Shown here: positions 34,515 to 43,447 of the stretch, piece after piece
Layout: every line of letters begins with the position of its first letter
Position numbering within the stretch: position 1 is the stretch's first letter
Assembly: GCF_900115135.1 (NCBI RefSeq)
Contig: NZ_FOVK01000006.1
Location: forward strand, 101,070 to 165,069
Direction: 5' to 3'
Length of the DNA: 64,000 nt
Source: Proteiniclasticum ruminis
GTDB lineage: Bacteria; Bacillota; Clostridia; Clostridiales; Clostridiaceae
Made by a program: the position numbers and the translations under genes
The notes under the pieces: generated by a model
What the model was told of the DNA's origin: nothing
Database searches by the model: none
Seen by the model: only the letters and a program-made list of their open reading frames with translations

Positions 34515-35700
34515 TGTGATTGTCCTCCAAATAGCTACTGAAATCATCCAAAAGATCCCTTGTCACAATTCTTTCACCATACCGCACTTCCTGATAAATT
34601 TTTCTGATTTTCACATGTTCTTTAGAAGAGACCTCTTCGGCCCTCACCGCAACATCCTCTGCGGTATCATAGAGATGGATCTCCATTTCTTTCCTGAGCT
34701 TCAAAAGATAGGTTCGGTATCTGTATCTGAGCTTCTCATAAAGCCCATCAGGTTCCTTCTCCCGAACAGTTTTTCTTCTCTGCACTTTATGTTCTTTTAA
34801 AGATTCCCGCTGCTCAATATATTCCAGTCCTTCCACAGGCTTTTCCCCTTTTTTCCTCAGGAAACGGTACAGAAGATAGAGGAAGGCCAGAATCAGAAGT
34901 AGGGACAACAAAGTCCTCAAGACAGGGTACTCCCTTGCATTTTCCACAAAAGAACTGAACTCTTCCTGAAAATCTTCCCCCAGTTCAGCACCTTGTGAAT
35001 CATCAAACTGAGGTGGCCTGAAGAATCCTTTGAGTCTCGAAAACAGGGCATAAAAAGCAAAGGCGAAAGGATATACGATATATGAAAGTAAAGACACCAA
35101 TACAAATCCAACTTGCTGTAAAAAAGTATAGAATAGGTTTCTGGCCTCCTCTGTACCAAGTACTGCTGACAAAAGGATGCTCACCAGGAGATACAGGAGG
35201 ATTCTGTTTCTGCTTTTTTTCGGATCAATCCCCGCCTCCTGATGCCTTAGTGCAACACTCAAAAGGATGGTGGAGAAAAAGTACAAAAGCAAAAAGGGCA
35301 GGTTTTTTAGAAGAATCCAACGGACTTCCTCAGCCATAGAGGCCGTCACACCCAAAAAGAGAAGAAGCCCATAGCTTATTTTAAACCGTTGTGACAGGTC
35401 TTTCGGGTCCAGTATACCAAGCCTCACATCATAGTACACATAAAGCACTCCAGTGTAAGCGATGGAAAAATATGCTCTTTCTGTTGTAAAAGCTAAGAGC
35501 AGAGGAAACACAAAAAGCAGTGGGATCAGCAGTAGATTCCATGGCCTTTTTCTCCATTTTCTCCAAAGAAATAAAGACGAAATCCCTACAGCGTAGAAGA
35601 GGATAAAAAACCCCTCCCATGGATCAACCTCAAAAGGAATCATCAGAATGGATATGGTCAGGGAGAACACTCTAAGGAGTTCCAGTAAAAGCAGCGCCAT
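34504..35700 (-). CDS. Membrane protein of the MoxR/DUF58 operon (TgpA-like without transglutaminase)
   Basis: A 398-residue protein with six to eight hydrophobic helices in the first 300 residues and a charged cytoplasmic C-terminus of about 110 residues (LYEKLRYRYRTYL, VRYGERIVT). The position after MoxR and DUF58 genes and the DUF4129-like tail correspond to the TgpA protein of such operons. The Cys-His-Asp transglutaminase domain that usually sits between the membrane parts is absent. Function unknown. Confidence 0.65.
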   Translation of the reverse strand: MALLLLELLRVFSLTISILMIPFEVDPWEGFFILFYAVGISSLFLWRKWRKRPWNLLLIPLLFVFPLLLAFTTERAYFSIAYTGVLYVYYDVRLGILDPKDLSQRFKISYGLLLFLGVTASMAEEVRWILLKNLPFLLLYFFSTILLSVALRHQEAGIDPKKSRNRILLYLLVSILLSAVLGTEEARNLFYTFLQQVGFVLVSLLSYIVYPFAFAFYALFSRLKGFFRPPQFDDSQGAELGEDFQEEFSSFVENAREYPVLRTLLSLLLILAFLYLLYRFLRKKGEKPVEGLEYIEQRESLKEHKVQRRKTVREKEPDGLYEKLRYRYRTYLLKLRKEMEIHLYDTAEDVAVRAEEVSSKEHVKIRKIYQEVRYGERIVTRDLLDDFSSYLEDNHNEK

Positions 35701-36777
35701 CTAAAATCCCCCTTTATATACTTCCATTTCTTTTGGGAGCCGGTTCAGATTCTCTTCTCGTGCAGACAGTACGACACTTCTGCCAAAGGCTTTAGAGAAG
35801 GATCTGAGCGGACTAAGATACTCTTTGAGTATCCCTGGTGTCACCAGGACAAAGGTCTGATAGGCTTGTCTGTTCCTGGTGAACCCTTTTAAGGATTCCT
35901 CCAAGGGCATGGCGATGACTTTCCCCATTTTCCCAAGAATCTCGTTGTACTTCCTCAGGCTTTCTTTTGATAGGCCTGGCGGAAAGTAATAGCCTCTTTG
36001 TGATGCATGATTATTGTAGGCATTGGACGCAAAACTGAAGGGAATGTTTTTACTCGTAAGCTCCTCCATGACAGCGCGCATGATGACAATGGCGTTTTCC
36101 ATCGCCTCCAGATCCGGATTTTTCCAAAAGGGTTTTGCCGTTTCCAAATTCAGAAAGAGAAGTACACTTTTTTCAGCCGTAAAGTCAAACTGCTTCACCA
36201 TCAGATGATCATGTTTCAGTGTAGAGGGCCAGTGAATGTATCTTTGAGACTCCGCACCAGTATACTCTCTGATGCCCCGAATCATCAGCGGGTCGTCCAT
36301 GATCCATCTTTTGACCGAGACCTCTCCTTGAAAACTATGATAAGGAATCACAATCTTCCGAAGCATCTTTTTTTCCGGCAGGATCACAACCGGAACTTTC
36401 AAAGAAATTTCCTGGTAGGTTTCATAAAACCCCAAAAAATCTCCTACCTTCAAAGTGGCCGCTTCCACATGGTACAGCCCCCGCTTGGCAGCCTTCAGCT
36501 CATAGATTCTTCTGACTCTCTGATACGGCATGAGTACAAGGCTGTAGCTGTTCACTTCCACAGAAAATGAAGGATCATAATATTCATCCACCTTAAGAAA
36601 GGGCAGTGTCAGTGGTTTTCTGTTTTCAATGACAGGCATGACTTTAATGGTCTCCCCGATTTCATATGCTTTTTTGTCAGTACTCGTTCTATATGTGAGA
36701 AATCTTCCACTGTACAAGAAAAGCACTCTGTTTATAAGAAGAATCACCAAAAGGAGCATTACGAAAAGTCCAGTCAT
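35701..36777 (-). CDS. DUF58 domain protein
   Basis: A 358-residue protein with one hydrophobic N-terminal segment. The DUF58 core is near 165-205: DDPLMIRGIREYTGAE, IHWPSTLKHDHLMVKQFDF. It is probably anchored at the membrane and has a von Willebrand-like fold. Such proteins work with MoxR ATPases in complex assembly or maturation. The start overlaps the MoxR stop by ATGA, and it abuts the next membrane-protein gene. Confidence 0.87.
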   Translation of the reverse strand: MTGLFVMLLLVILLINRVLFLYSGRFLTYRTSTDKKAYEIGETIKVMPVIENRKPLTLPFLKVDEYYDPSFSVEVNSYSLVLMPYQRVRRIYELKAAKRGLYHVEAATLKVGDFLGFYETYQEISLKVPVVILPEKKMLRKIVIPYHSFQGEVSVKRWIMDDPLMIRGIREYTGAESQRYIHWPSTLKHDHLMVKQFDFTAEKSVLLFLNLETAKPFWKNPDLEAMENAIVIMRAVMEELTSKNIPFSFASNAYNNHASQRGYYFPPGLSKESLRKYNEILGKMGKVIAMPLEESLKGFTRNRQAYQTFVLVTPGILKEYLSPLRSFSKAFGRSVVLSAREENLNRLPKEMEVYKGGF

Positions 36778-37721
36778 ATATCCTCTCCAGCTTCTTCCAG
36801 CGGCACTGGAACTTGAGTCAGAAGATCTTCAATCTTACGCATTGCTGAAGCGACGCCATAGGCATCTTCACTGACGATTCTATGGTTCAGCACATAAGGT
36901 GCCATCTTCTTCACATCTTCCGGCATCATAAAATCTCTTCCGTCAAAAGCAGCAGACACCTGGGAAGCTCTAAAAAGTGCAATACTTCCTCTGGGACTTA
37001 CGCCCATGGTGATCTCCTCATCTTCTCTCGTCGCCCGTACCACCTGGAGCAGATAAGAGAGCACCTCATCTGTGCATTTCACTCCTTTGACTTCAGTAAT
37101 GAGAATCTTCAGTTCTTCCTCACTTACCACTGAAGAGAGGGTTTCCAGGAGATTGCCCAAGGTTTGGCGCAGGATTACCTTTTCTTCCTCCAGACTCGGA
37201 TACCCCATGCTGATTCTCATGAGAAACCGGTCCATCTGAGCTTCCGGCAGCGGAAAAGTGCCGTAGGTCTCTACTGGGTTCTGCGTGGCAAGGACAATAA
37301 ATGGCTCAGAAAGCTTTCTTGTCACTCCATCCACGGTAATCTGTCTCTCTTCCATGGCTTCCAAAAGAGCTGCCTGAGTCCTGGGAGTCGCACGGTTGAT
37401 CTCATCTGCCAGGATCACATTGGCAAACAGAGGTCCTTTACGGAACTCAAACTCCTTTTCTTTCTGATTGTAGAAACTGATCCCGGTGATGTCTCCAGGA
37501 AGAAGGTCTGGGGTAAACTGTATTCTTTTGAACGGAAGATCCAGAGTCTTTGAAAAAGAACGTACCATCACGGTTTTCCCCATGCCAGGAAGATCCTCCA
37601 ATAGGATGTGCCCCTGGGCAAGAAAAGCAGTAAGGAGAAGCTCAATCTCATCATTTTTCCCCACAATCACTTTAGATACATTTTCCAGAACCTTTTCTTT
37701 GAACTGTTTGATTTTTTCCAT
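36774..37721 (-). CDS. MoxR-family AAA+ ATPase
   Basis: AAA+ chaperone-type ATPase of 315 residues. It has Walker A DLPGMGKTVM near 40-49, Walker B LADEINRATPRTQAALLEAM, sensor 1 ATQNPVE and the C-terminal lid with SPRGSIALFRA. It should remodel or insert a metal into a target with the DUF58 partner, probably at the envelope. The small membrane protein gene upstream ends 38 bp away on the same strand. Confidence 0.92.
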   Translation of the reverse strand: MEKIKQFKEKVLENVSKVIVGKNDEIELLLTAFLAQGHILLEDLPGMGKTVMVRSFSKTLDLPFKRIQFTPDLLPGDITGISFYNQKEKEFEFRKGPLFANVILADEINRATPRTQAALLEAMEERQITVDGVTRKLSEPFIVLATQNPVETYGTFPLPEAQMDRFLMRISMGYPSLEEEKVILRQTLGNLLETLSSVVSEEELKILITEVKGVKCTDEVLSYLLQVVRATREDEEITMGVSPRGSIALFRASQVSAAFDGRDFMMPEDVKKMAPYVLNHRIVSEDAYGVASAMRKIEDLLTQVPVPLEEAGEDI

Positions 37722-37759
37722 ATGTCCTCACTTTCATACTGCTACTTTTTAGTTCTATC

Positions 37760-38203
37760 TTATCTTGGCCATGCGTAAGCCAGCGCGATGACAAAAGACA
37801 TGGATGCCGCATAATAATACATCCAGTTACTTCTCTTCATTCTGAACACACCTAGGGTTAGGAGAAAAAAGAGCACTACAATGCTAAGGGCTAAAAACGG
37901 CGTTTCATAATACTTCAGAATCACCACAACCAACGCCATGGTAAAGGGCGAGATAAAAAGCAGAGATTTCAGCAGATCATTTTTCAGAAACCTGCCTACT
38001 AAAATATAAGCAATAAAAATACCTGCCATGGTATAGAATCTTGCTCTGTCCATTGGAAAAAGCTGTGGATTTCCACCTGCAATGAACCGTTCCCCAAGAA
38101 GCACTACTCCGTAATAAGCCATAAAAGTCAGCCCCAGCAGCAAAACCCCGCCTACAGTAAGAATCAGTACCGGCACCACTTTGTGTTTCAGATCCGGTTT
38201 CAT
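37760..38203 (-). CDS. Small integral membrane protein, unknown function
   Basis: A 147-residue protein with four predicted helices (about 13-33, 55-70, 78-95, 98-140) and a basic N-terminus. No family recognised. It precedes the MoxR gene and is probably the first gene of that operon. Confidence 0.65.
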   Translation of the reverse strand: MKPDLKHKVVPVLILTVGGVLLLGLTFMAYYGVVLLGERFIAGGNPQLFPMDRARFYTMAGIFIAYILVGRFLKNDLLKSLLFISPFTMALVVVILKYYETPFLALSIVVLFFLLTLGVFRMKRSNWMYYYAASMSFVIALAYAWPR

Positions 38204-38366
38204 CTTTTTCGCTTCCTTCCCCTCATTATTGCGCTGTGATTTTTATAGTCATCTGTACAGTATAATTATATCAGAATTGATGGAATCTTAGTAATATTCT
38301 CGAACTATACCTCAGGGAATTTGTCGAGATGCGAGTATCATTACAGCTCACAAAAAACCACCGAAA

Positions 38367-38413
38367 ATGAATAGAAGCTTACCCATAATCTGGATAAGCT
38401 TCTATATTCAGAG
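38367..38413 (-). terminator. Terminator-like hairpin after lsrB
   Basis: TAGAAGCTTA pairs with TAAGCTTCTA around a 13-nt loop, about 35 bases after the lsrB-like stop. The T run behind it on the minus strand is interrupted, so termination strength is uncertain. Confidence 0.55.
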
Positions 38414-38446
38414 GATTTTTGGTTTGATTCCTTCTATTTGGGGTGT

Positions 38447-39556
38447 TTAGAAGTCGTAGTCGTCAATGTTGTCTATGGTAAATACAACTCTTTCTGGAAG
38501 ATAGATGATACCACTGTCTTCTGCTTCGTAGTCATATCCCTGTGTCTTATTGGATTCTACAGTTACCTTTCCAACACCAGGCACATCCAAAGTATCTCCA
38601 ACTTTCAGTTCGTTGCCTGCGCCCAGCCAGTATCCTACATAAGCACTGATTGCTCCCTGGATCTTAACATCCCAGAGACCATGAGCCTTTACAGTACCGT
38701 CTTTCACGAAATCTCTCATAGAGTTCGGGCTTGCAAAACCAGTAATGATAACTTCTCCGTCCTTGCCAAGATTCTTTGCTGCCTGAGCCATTGCTGGAAG
38801 AGCAGTGGAGTCTGGGCATAGGATTGCATCGATGTCTCCATATGTCTGAAGAATTGACTGTCCAACCTGAAGAGATTTCTGAGCATCCTGCTCACCATAT
38901 TGTGTTGTGACAAGTTCCCAACCTGGATACTTGTCAGCGATGTACGCTTTCGCAGCTTCCACCCATGCATTCTGGTCCGTAACTGTAGGGCTGGAGTAGA
39001 AGAATGCAAATTTTGCACTTTCTTTCTGTGCATCAGTCATCTGATCAGCGGCCATATCCACGAGCATATGTCCAAGATCCTCTGCAGTTCCCTGGTTTAC
39101 GAAAATAGATCTGTGTGTTGGATCCACGTCTGAATCCCATGTGACAATCTTGATTCCCTTGTCTCTTGCATTTTGAAGAGCCTGGTTCAGACCATCTGGT
39201 GAAAGAGACGAAACAACGATGGCATCTGCTCCCTGATTCACTGCACTGTTGATGATCTGTACCTGATTGGCAACTGCCGCTTCAGGGGAACCGTCATACT
39301 TCACATTGAATCCCACTTCTTTGCCTATTTCCTGTGCACCCATGTTCCCAGATTCGAAGAACATGTTTCCAGTCAGCTTAGGTATAAACACAACATTCAC
39401 ATCTTTAGGGTCTTTGATTTCACCTTCGCCAGCTGGCTCTTCAGCTCCAGGCGCAGGAGTTTCAGGTGTCTCTTCTGCTGGTGTAGTACATCCAGCCAGA
39501 ATACCAAGTGTAAGTGACAATCCGAGAATTAAGGACAAAACTTTAGACTTTTTCAT
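38447..39556 (-). CDS. lsrB: AI-2 ABC transporter substrate-binding lipoprotein (LsrB-like)
   Basis: Periplasmic-binding-protein-fold lipoprotein of 369 residues for autoinducer-2. The signal peptide ends in LAGC near 20-23, followed by a Pro/Glu-rich linker. Ligand residues of LsrB can be followed: Lys in IPKLTG, Asp in WDSD, and Asp-Gln in DQNAW. The hinge pair Pro-x-Ala appears as PDS, so the last Ala is Ser here. I recall that clostridial LsrB proteins vary at this point. The ATG at 39556 follows GGAGGG. Last gene of the transporter arm. Confidence 0.85.
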   Translation of the reverse strand: MKKSKVLSLILGLSLTLGILAGCTTPAEETPETPAPGAEEPAGEGEIKDPKDVNVVFIPKLTGNMFFESGNMGAQEIGKEVGFNVKYDGSPEAAVANQVQIINSAVNQGADAIVVSSLSPDGLNQALQNARDKGIKIVTWDSDVDPTHRSIFVNQGTAEDLGHMLVDMAADQMTDAQKESAKFAFFYSSPTVTDQNAWVEAAKAYIADKYPGWELVTTQYGEQDAQKSLQVGQSILQTYGDIDAILCPDSTALPAMAQAAKNLGKDGEVIITGFASPNSMRDFVKDGTVKAHGLWDVKIQGAISAYVGYWLGAGNELKVGDTLDVPGVGKVTVESNKTQGYDYEAEDSGIIYLPERVVFTIDNIDDYDF

Positions 39557-39613
39557 AATTACCCTCCATGAATTATATTGTTTATTAAATGACTTACGCC
39601 AATTCAACCAAAA

Positions 39614-40612
39614 TTAGTTTTTTATGATATTTCTTTGTGGCATCAGATGGTTCAGTGCATTCCGAAGATCTACCCCTCTCAGCGCTACCGCTGTGATCAG
39701 AAGAATTCCTTCTCCGATACTGATGTGCTGACTTGAAATACCAGCCATCTGGGAACCGAAACGGAAGAATCCTACGATAAGTGCAGCCAGCGCTGTCCCA
39801 AACACACTGCCTCCGCCACCGGTGATCAGTGTTCCCCCAAGAACTACCGCGGTGATGATCGGCATGGTTAAGGTCGCACCATGGTCTGGTCTTGAACTTC
39901 CAAGATAGGAAGTCATAATGACACCTGCAATGGATGCTGCGACTCCAGAAAGCATATAGACACTCATAATGACAGGTTTAAGCTTGATTCCTGAATATTT
40001 TGCTGCATTGGGATTGATTCCGATGAGGAAAATGTAACGTCCATATTTTGTCTTATGCAGCAATACATAAGATACAATAAACAAAGCAATCAGAATAAGC
40101 AGCGGGATTGGCAGATAAAGGATGCTTCCATTGGAAAGATTGATAAAGGATCTTGGGAAGTTTCCAATCCCCTCATAGGTGCTTGCTCCTGAAAGTCCCA
40201 TGATAACCAGTGACAGTCCTGAGAAAAACAAGCTGGTTCCAAGAGTTGTGACCATGGGCTGAACGCCAACATAGGAAACGAGATACCCGTTCAGAGAACC
40301 TGCCAGAAGTCCTACCATCAAAGCCAAAGGCACGGTGAGCCAAATGTTGATGCCCAGAAGTTTCCATAGGAGCCCCATACTGATAGAAGTTAGTCCAATG
40401 ATGGATCCTGATGAGATGTCCATACCACCGGTGATGATGACAAAAGTGACAAATAATGACACAATCCCGATGGCGACAAAGTCATTGATGCTGTATAGCA
40501 GTGTCCGCAAGTTCAGAAACTTGGGATTTATGGCACCGAAGATCAGAATTTCAGCAAGAAGCAGTACAATCAGCATGGTTTCCCATCTCATAAATTTTCT
40601 GTATTTTTTCAT
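39614..40612 (-). CDS. lsrD: AI-2/sugar ABC transporter permease (LsrD-like)
   Basis: Branched-chain/ribose-type permease of 332 residues with about nine or ten helices. The family signature is VVLGGTLITGGGGSVFGT near 250. It forms the membrane channel with the LsrC-like protein. The ATGA overlap with the upstream permease shows coupling. The LsrC/LsrD assignment follows gene order. Confidence 0.82.
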   Translation of the reverse strand: MKKYRKFMRWETMLIVLLLAEILIFGAINPKFLNLRTLLYSINDFVAIGIVSLFVTFVIITGGMDISSGSIIGLTSISMGLLWKLLGINIWLTVPLALMVGLLAGSLNGYLVSYVGVQPMVTTLGTSLFFSGLSLVIMGLSGASTYEGIGNFPRSFINLSNGSILYLPIPLLILIALFIVSYVLLHKTKYGRYIFLIGINPNAAKYSGIKLKPVIMSVYMLSGVAASIAGVIMTSYLGSSRPDHGATLTMPIITAVVLGGTLITGGGGSVFGTALAALIVGFFRFGSQMAGISSQHISIGEGILLITAVALRGVDLRNALNHLMPQRNIIKN

Positions 40613-41634
40613 GACAGTACCTCCTCCTCGCTAAAAACTTCTTCAGTTTGAATTTTCTTCTTCAGCAGTTTCTCCTGCTTTGCTTTATTTTTCAAGTATC
40701 GGTTGATCAGTGCATCCGCTGTTACAATAAGGACCAAAAGAAGTCCTGAAATGGTGTTGTTCCAGAAAGCCGGAATCTTCAAAAATACCAGCGCACTGTT
40801 GATTGATGTCATAAGAAGAGCCCCTAAGGATGCCCCAAACACTGATCCGATTCCACCATTAAGACTCACACCACCAAGCACTGCTGCAGCGATGGTGATC
40901 ATTTCCAGACCGTTTCCAGCCACATTGGCCACGAACCCAACCTGACTTGTATAAACAAGACCTGCCAAAGATGCAAAAACTCCAGAGAGCACAAAAGCGA
41001 AGATCTTATATCCATTTACAGGAATACCGATGAGGTTAGCACCATCTTTGTTGTCCCCAATCGCTGCGAAGTACTTTCCTTTTTTTGCATACTTCAGATA
41101 TAAAGAGATCAGAAGCATAATAAACAGGACCACCAGCAAAAAAGTGCTTGTTCCCAGAATCTTATGCTGGGATGCTCTCTTGAAATAATCAGGCAGATTC
41201 TCTACCCATGCACCTTTTGTATACACGATCATCAAGCCTCTAACCAGGCCATTCATGCCCAAGGTCATAACAATAGAGGGGATTCTCAGTTTTACCACAC
41301 CAAATCCATTGATGAGACCAATGAGGGCACCTACTGTTATTCCTGCAAGGATAACCAGAGGTAATGCTGTGCCTTCTCTAAGAAGTGTTGCACTCACCGC
41401 TGCACTCATCCCTAGCGTAGAGCCTATGGACACATCGATTTCTTTACTGATTAAGACAAAATAGATACCGATGGCTAGGAGTATATACATGACACTGTTC
41501 TGAAGCGTCAGTGAAATGTTGCCTGGAGATACAAAGCTTGGATTAACTGTTCCAACAAAAGCAAAGAGCACTGCAATGAAGATGATGACCGTAACTTCTC
41601 TTGCTTTCATCAGTTTAATCATAATATTTTTCAT
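40609..41634 (-). CDS. lsrC: AI-2/sugar ABC transporter permease (LsrC-like)
   Basis: Permease of 341 residues with about ten helices and the signature AVLGGVSLNGGIGSVFGA near 258. The C-terminal tail of ~30 residues is strongly charged. It overlaps the ATPase gene by four bases (ATGA). Confidence 0.82.
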   Translation of the reverse strand: MKNIMIKLMKAREVTVIIFIAVLFAFVGTVNPSFVSPGNISLTLQNSVMYILLAIGIYFVLISKEIDVSIGSTLGMSAAVSATLLREGTALPLVILAGITVGALIGLINGFGVVKLRIPSIVMTLGMNGLVRGLMIVYTKGAWVENLPDYFKRASQHKILGTSTFLLVVLFIMLLISLYLKYAKKGKYFAAIGDNKDGANLIGIPVNGYKIFAFVLSGVFASLAGLVYTSQVGFVANVAGNGLEMITIAAAVLGGVSLNGGIGSVFGASLGALLMTSINSALVFLKIPAFWNNTISGLLLVLIVTADALINRYLKNKAKQEKLLKKKIQTEEVFSEEEVLS

Positions 41635-43157
41635 CTGCCTACCTCCTTTGTGAGCACATTAAAGGATGCAGCCATGATGCTGTCAAGATTCATCTCTTCT
41701 CTGCACATCTCAGCATTGATGCTGCCGCTGTACATGGTAAGGGTTCTGTCACAAAGACTTACTATTTCTTCTAAGTCTGATGAAATCATGAGTACAGCCA
41801 AACCTTCCTCTTTCAGTTTAGAGACAATTTTATAGACATCTGCACGGGCAGCTGCATCGATCCCTCGGGTGGGCTCATCAAGAATAATCACCTTCGGATT
41901 AGAAGCAAGAACCTTTGCTATCACGCATTTCTGCTGATTTCCACCTGAGAGGGATCCTAGGATCTGTTCTTCATCTGTCACTTTTATTCTGAAATCATCA
42001 ATGTACTTTTGTGCCACATCCACTTCTTTCTTTCTCTTCGTAAAGAATTTAGAAACAGCAGACATGGATGCTGCGGTAATGTTCTCCACTACGCTGGTAA
42101 TCTTGAAGATTCCATTTGCGTGTCTATCCTCTGGTACATAGTTGAGACCAAGATCTACCACTTCTTTCGTTGAAAGTCCTGTGATGTCTTTCCCATCTAA
42201 ATAGACCTTGCCTGAAATCACTGGTTCTATTCCGAAGATTGCTTCCGCAAGCTCTGTTCTTCCTGCACCAACAACTCCCGCTATTCCAAGAACCTCACCC
42301 TCATGCAGCTGAAGTGAGATGTCCGTAAAGCCATATCCTGTCAGATTGCTTACTTCAAGGACGATTTTCCCTTGCTGCACTTCAGCAGGTTCCGCTTCTT
42401 TCATCTCAATCTCTCCACTGGAGTCCACCTCAACATTTTGTGGCAGAAGGTTTCTAATGAGATCCTTTTTAGTATACTCACTTACTTTTCCTTCACTGGT
42501 GATTCTGCCATCTTTCAATATGACAACATCTGTTGCAAGTTCAAACACTTCATCCAGTCTATGGGTAATATAGATGATTCCAATCCCCTGATTCTTCAAC
42601 CTCTCTACCATCGAAAATAGTGTTTTGATTTCTTTAAAAGTAAGAGAAGAGGTCGGTTCATCCAAAATCAGCACTTTTGCTTCCCTTAATAGACCTCTCA
42701 GGATTTCAATCAGCTGCTGGTCAGCGATAGATAAAAGTTCAGCGTTGCGTCCCAGAGCAATCTTCCATCCAAGATCCGAAATGATCTGCTCCAGTTTTTT
42801 CTTGTTCGCCTTTCTATCCCCAGGCAGTCCGATGAGGATGTTTTCTTCTGCCGTCATATTGGGAAACAGCATCGGTTCCTGCGGTACAAGATACACCCCC
42901 AGATCCAGTGCGTTGGATGGCTTGAAAGTTTTGATTTCCTCATTCCCAATATATACGCTTCCTTTATCCGGAAAGTAGATGCCCATGATAATCTTCATGA
43001 GTGTACTTTTACCTGCACCGTTTCCACCAATCATGGCAGTAATCTGCCCTTGATGGAGACTTAATGTAACACCTTTCAGCACCCGGTTGTCAGAAAACGA
43101 TTTCTCTATGGAGTCCAAATATAAAAGTCTTTGACTTTCTTTTAAATTGTGATCCAA
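41631..43157 (-). CDS. lsrA: AI-2/sugar ABC transporter ATPase with two nucleotide-binding domains (LsrA-like)
   Basis: Tandem ATPase of 508 residues. The first domain has GGNGAGKST near 46-54 and a degenerate LLSIADQQL signature with LILDEPTSSLT. The second domain has GVVGAGRTE, an intact LSGGNQQK and IILDEPTRGID. The asymmetry is usual in the ribose/AI-2 group. The start is TTG at 43157, with GGAGG seven bases before it; the 43 upstream in-frame codons run through the promoter and were dropped. Divergent from lsrR. Confidence 0.87.
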   Translation of the reverse strand: MDHNLKESQRLLYLDSIEKSFSDNRVLKGVTLSLHQGQITAMIGGNGAGKSTLMKIIMGIYFPDKGSVYIGNEEIKTFKPSNALDLGVYLVPQEPMLFPNMTAEENILIGLPGDRKANKKKLEQIISDLGWKIALGRNAELLSIADQQLIEILRGLLREAKVLILDEPTSSLTFKEIKTLFSMVERLKNQGIGIIYITHRLDEVFELATDVVILKDGRITSEGKVSEYTKKDLIRNLLPQNVEVDSSGEIEMKEAEPAEVQQGKIVLEVSNLTGYGFTDISLQLHEGEVLGIAGVVGAGRTELAEAIFGIEPVISGKVYLDGKDITGLSTKEVVDLGLNYVPEDRHANGIFKITSVVENITAASMSAVSKFFTKRKKEVDVAQKYIDDFRIKVTDEEQILGSLSGGNQQKCVIAKVLASNPKVIILDEPTRGIDAAARADVYKIVSKLKEEGLAVLMISSDLEEIVSLCDRTLTMYSGSINAEMCREEMNLDSIMAASFNVLTKEVGR

Positions 43158-43196
43158 AATGTACCCTCCTTGAAATCGATTTGATTGATTAAATCC

Positions 43197-43225
43197 ATAG
43201 TAATTTATAACATTTGTTTTGTCAA
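43197..43225 (-). promoter_or_regulatory. lsrA-arm promoter
   Basis: TTGACA (43220-43225) and TACTAT (43197-43202), 17-bp spacing, on the minus strand. The AACATTTGTT-type repeat at 43209-43218 falls in the spacer, a suitable place for repression. Confidence 0.7.
43209..43218. repeat. Candidate LsrR operator, lsrA side
   Basis: AACATTTGTT preceded by TTAT, repeated exactly at 43408-43417 in front of lsrR. The surrounding 60 bases are rich in related TTTTGTT pieces. Confidence 0.45.
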
Positions 43226-43349
43226 CAATATTTTGTTTAAAATTATTTTGTTTTGATATCACGTCTGCAGCACTTGCTCGCATCATTCGGTAAAAATCTA
43301 TGGTTTACAACGATTAACACAATTCATCAATCGTTTTCATTCTTTAGGG

Positions 43350-43379
43350 TTGACAGAAAGCGTTCCCTATCCATATAAT
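43350..43379 (+). promoter_or_regulatory. lsrR-arm promoter
   Basis: TTGACA (43350-43355) and TATAAT (43374-43379), both full consensus, with 18-bp spacing. Confidence 0.8.
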
Positions 43380-43407
43380 GAATTAAGTAACAAAAATTTA
43401 TTTATAA

Positions 43408-43417
43408 AACATTTGTT
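43408..43417. repeat. Candidate LsrR operator, lsrR side
   Basis: Second exact copy of AACATTTGTT, about 30 bases downstream of the lsrR -10 box, where bound protein would block its own gene. Confidence 0.45.
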
Positions 43418-43447
43418 GTGATTATGATGATTAATCGGGGGTGTCCA

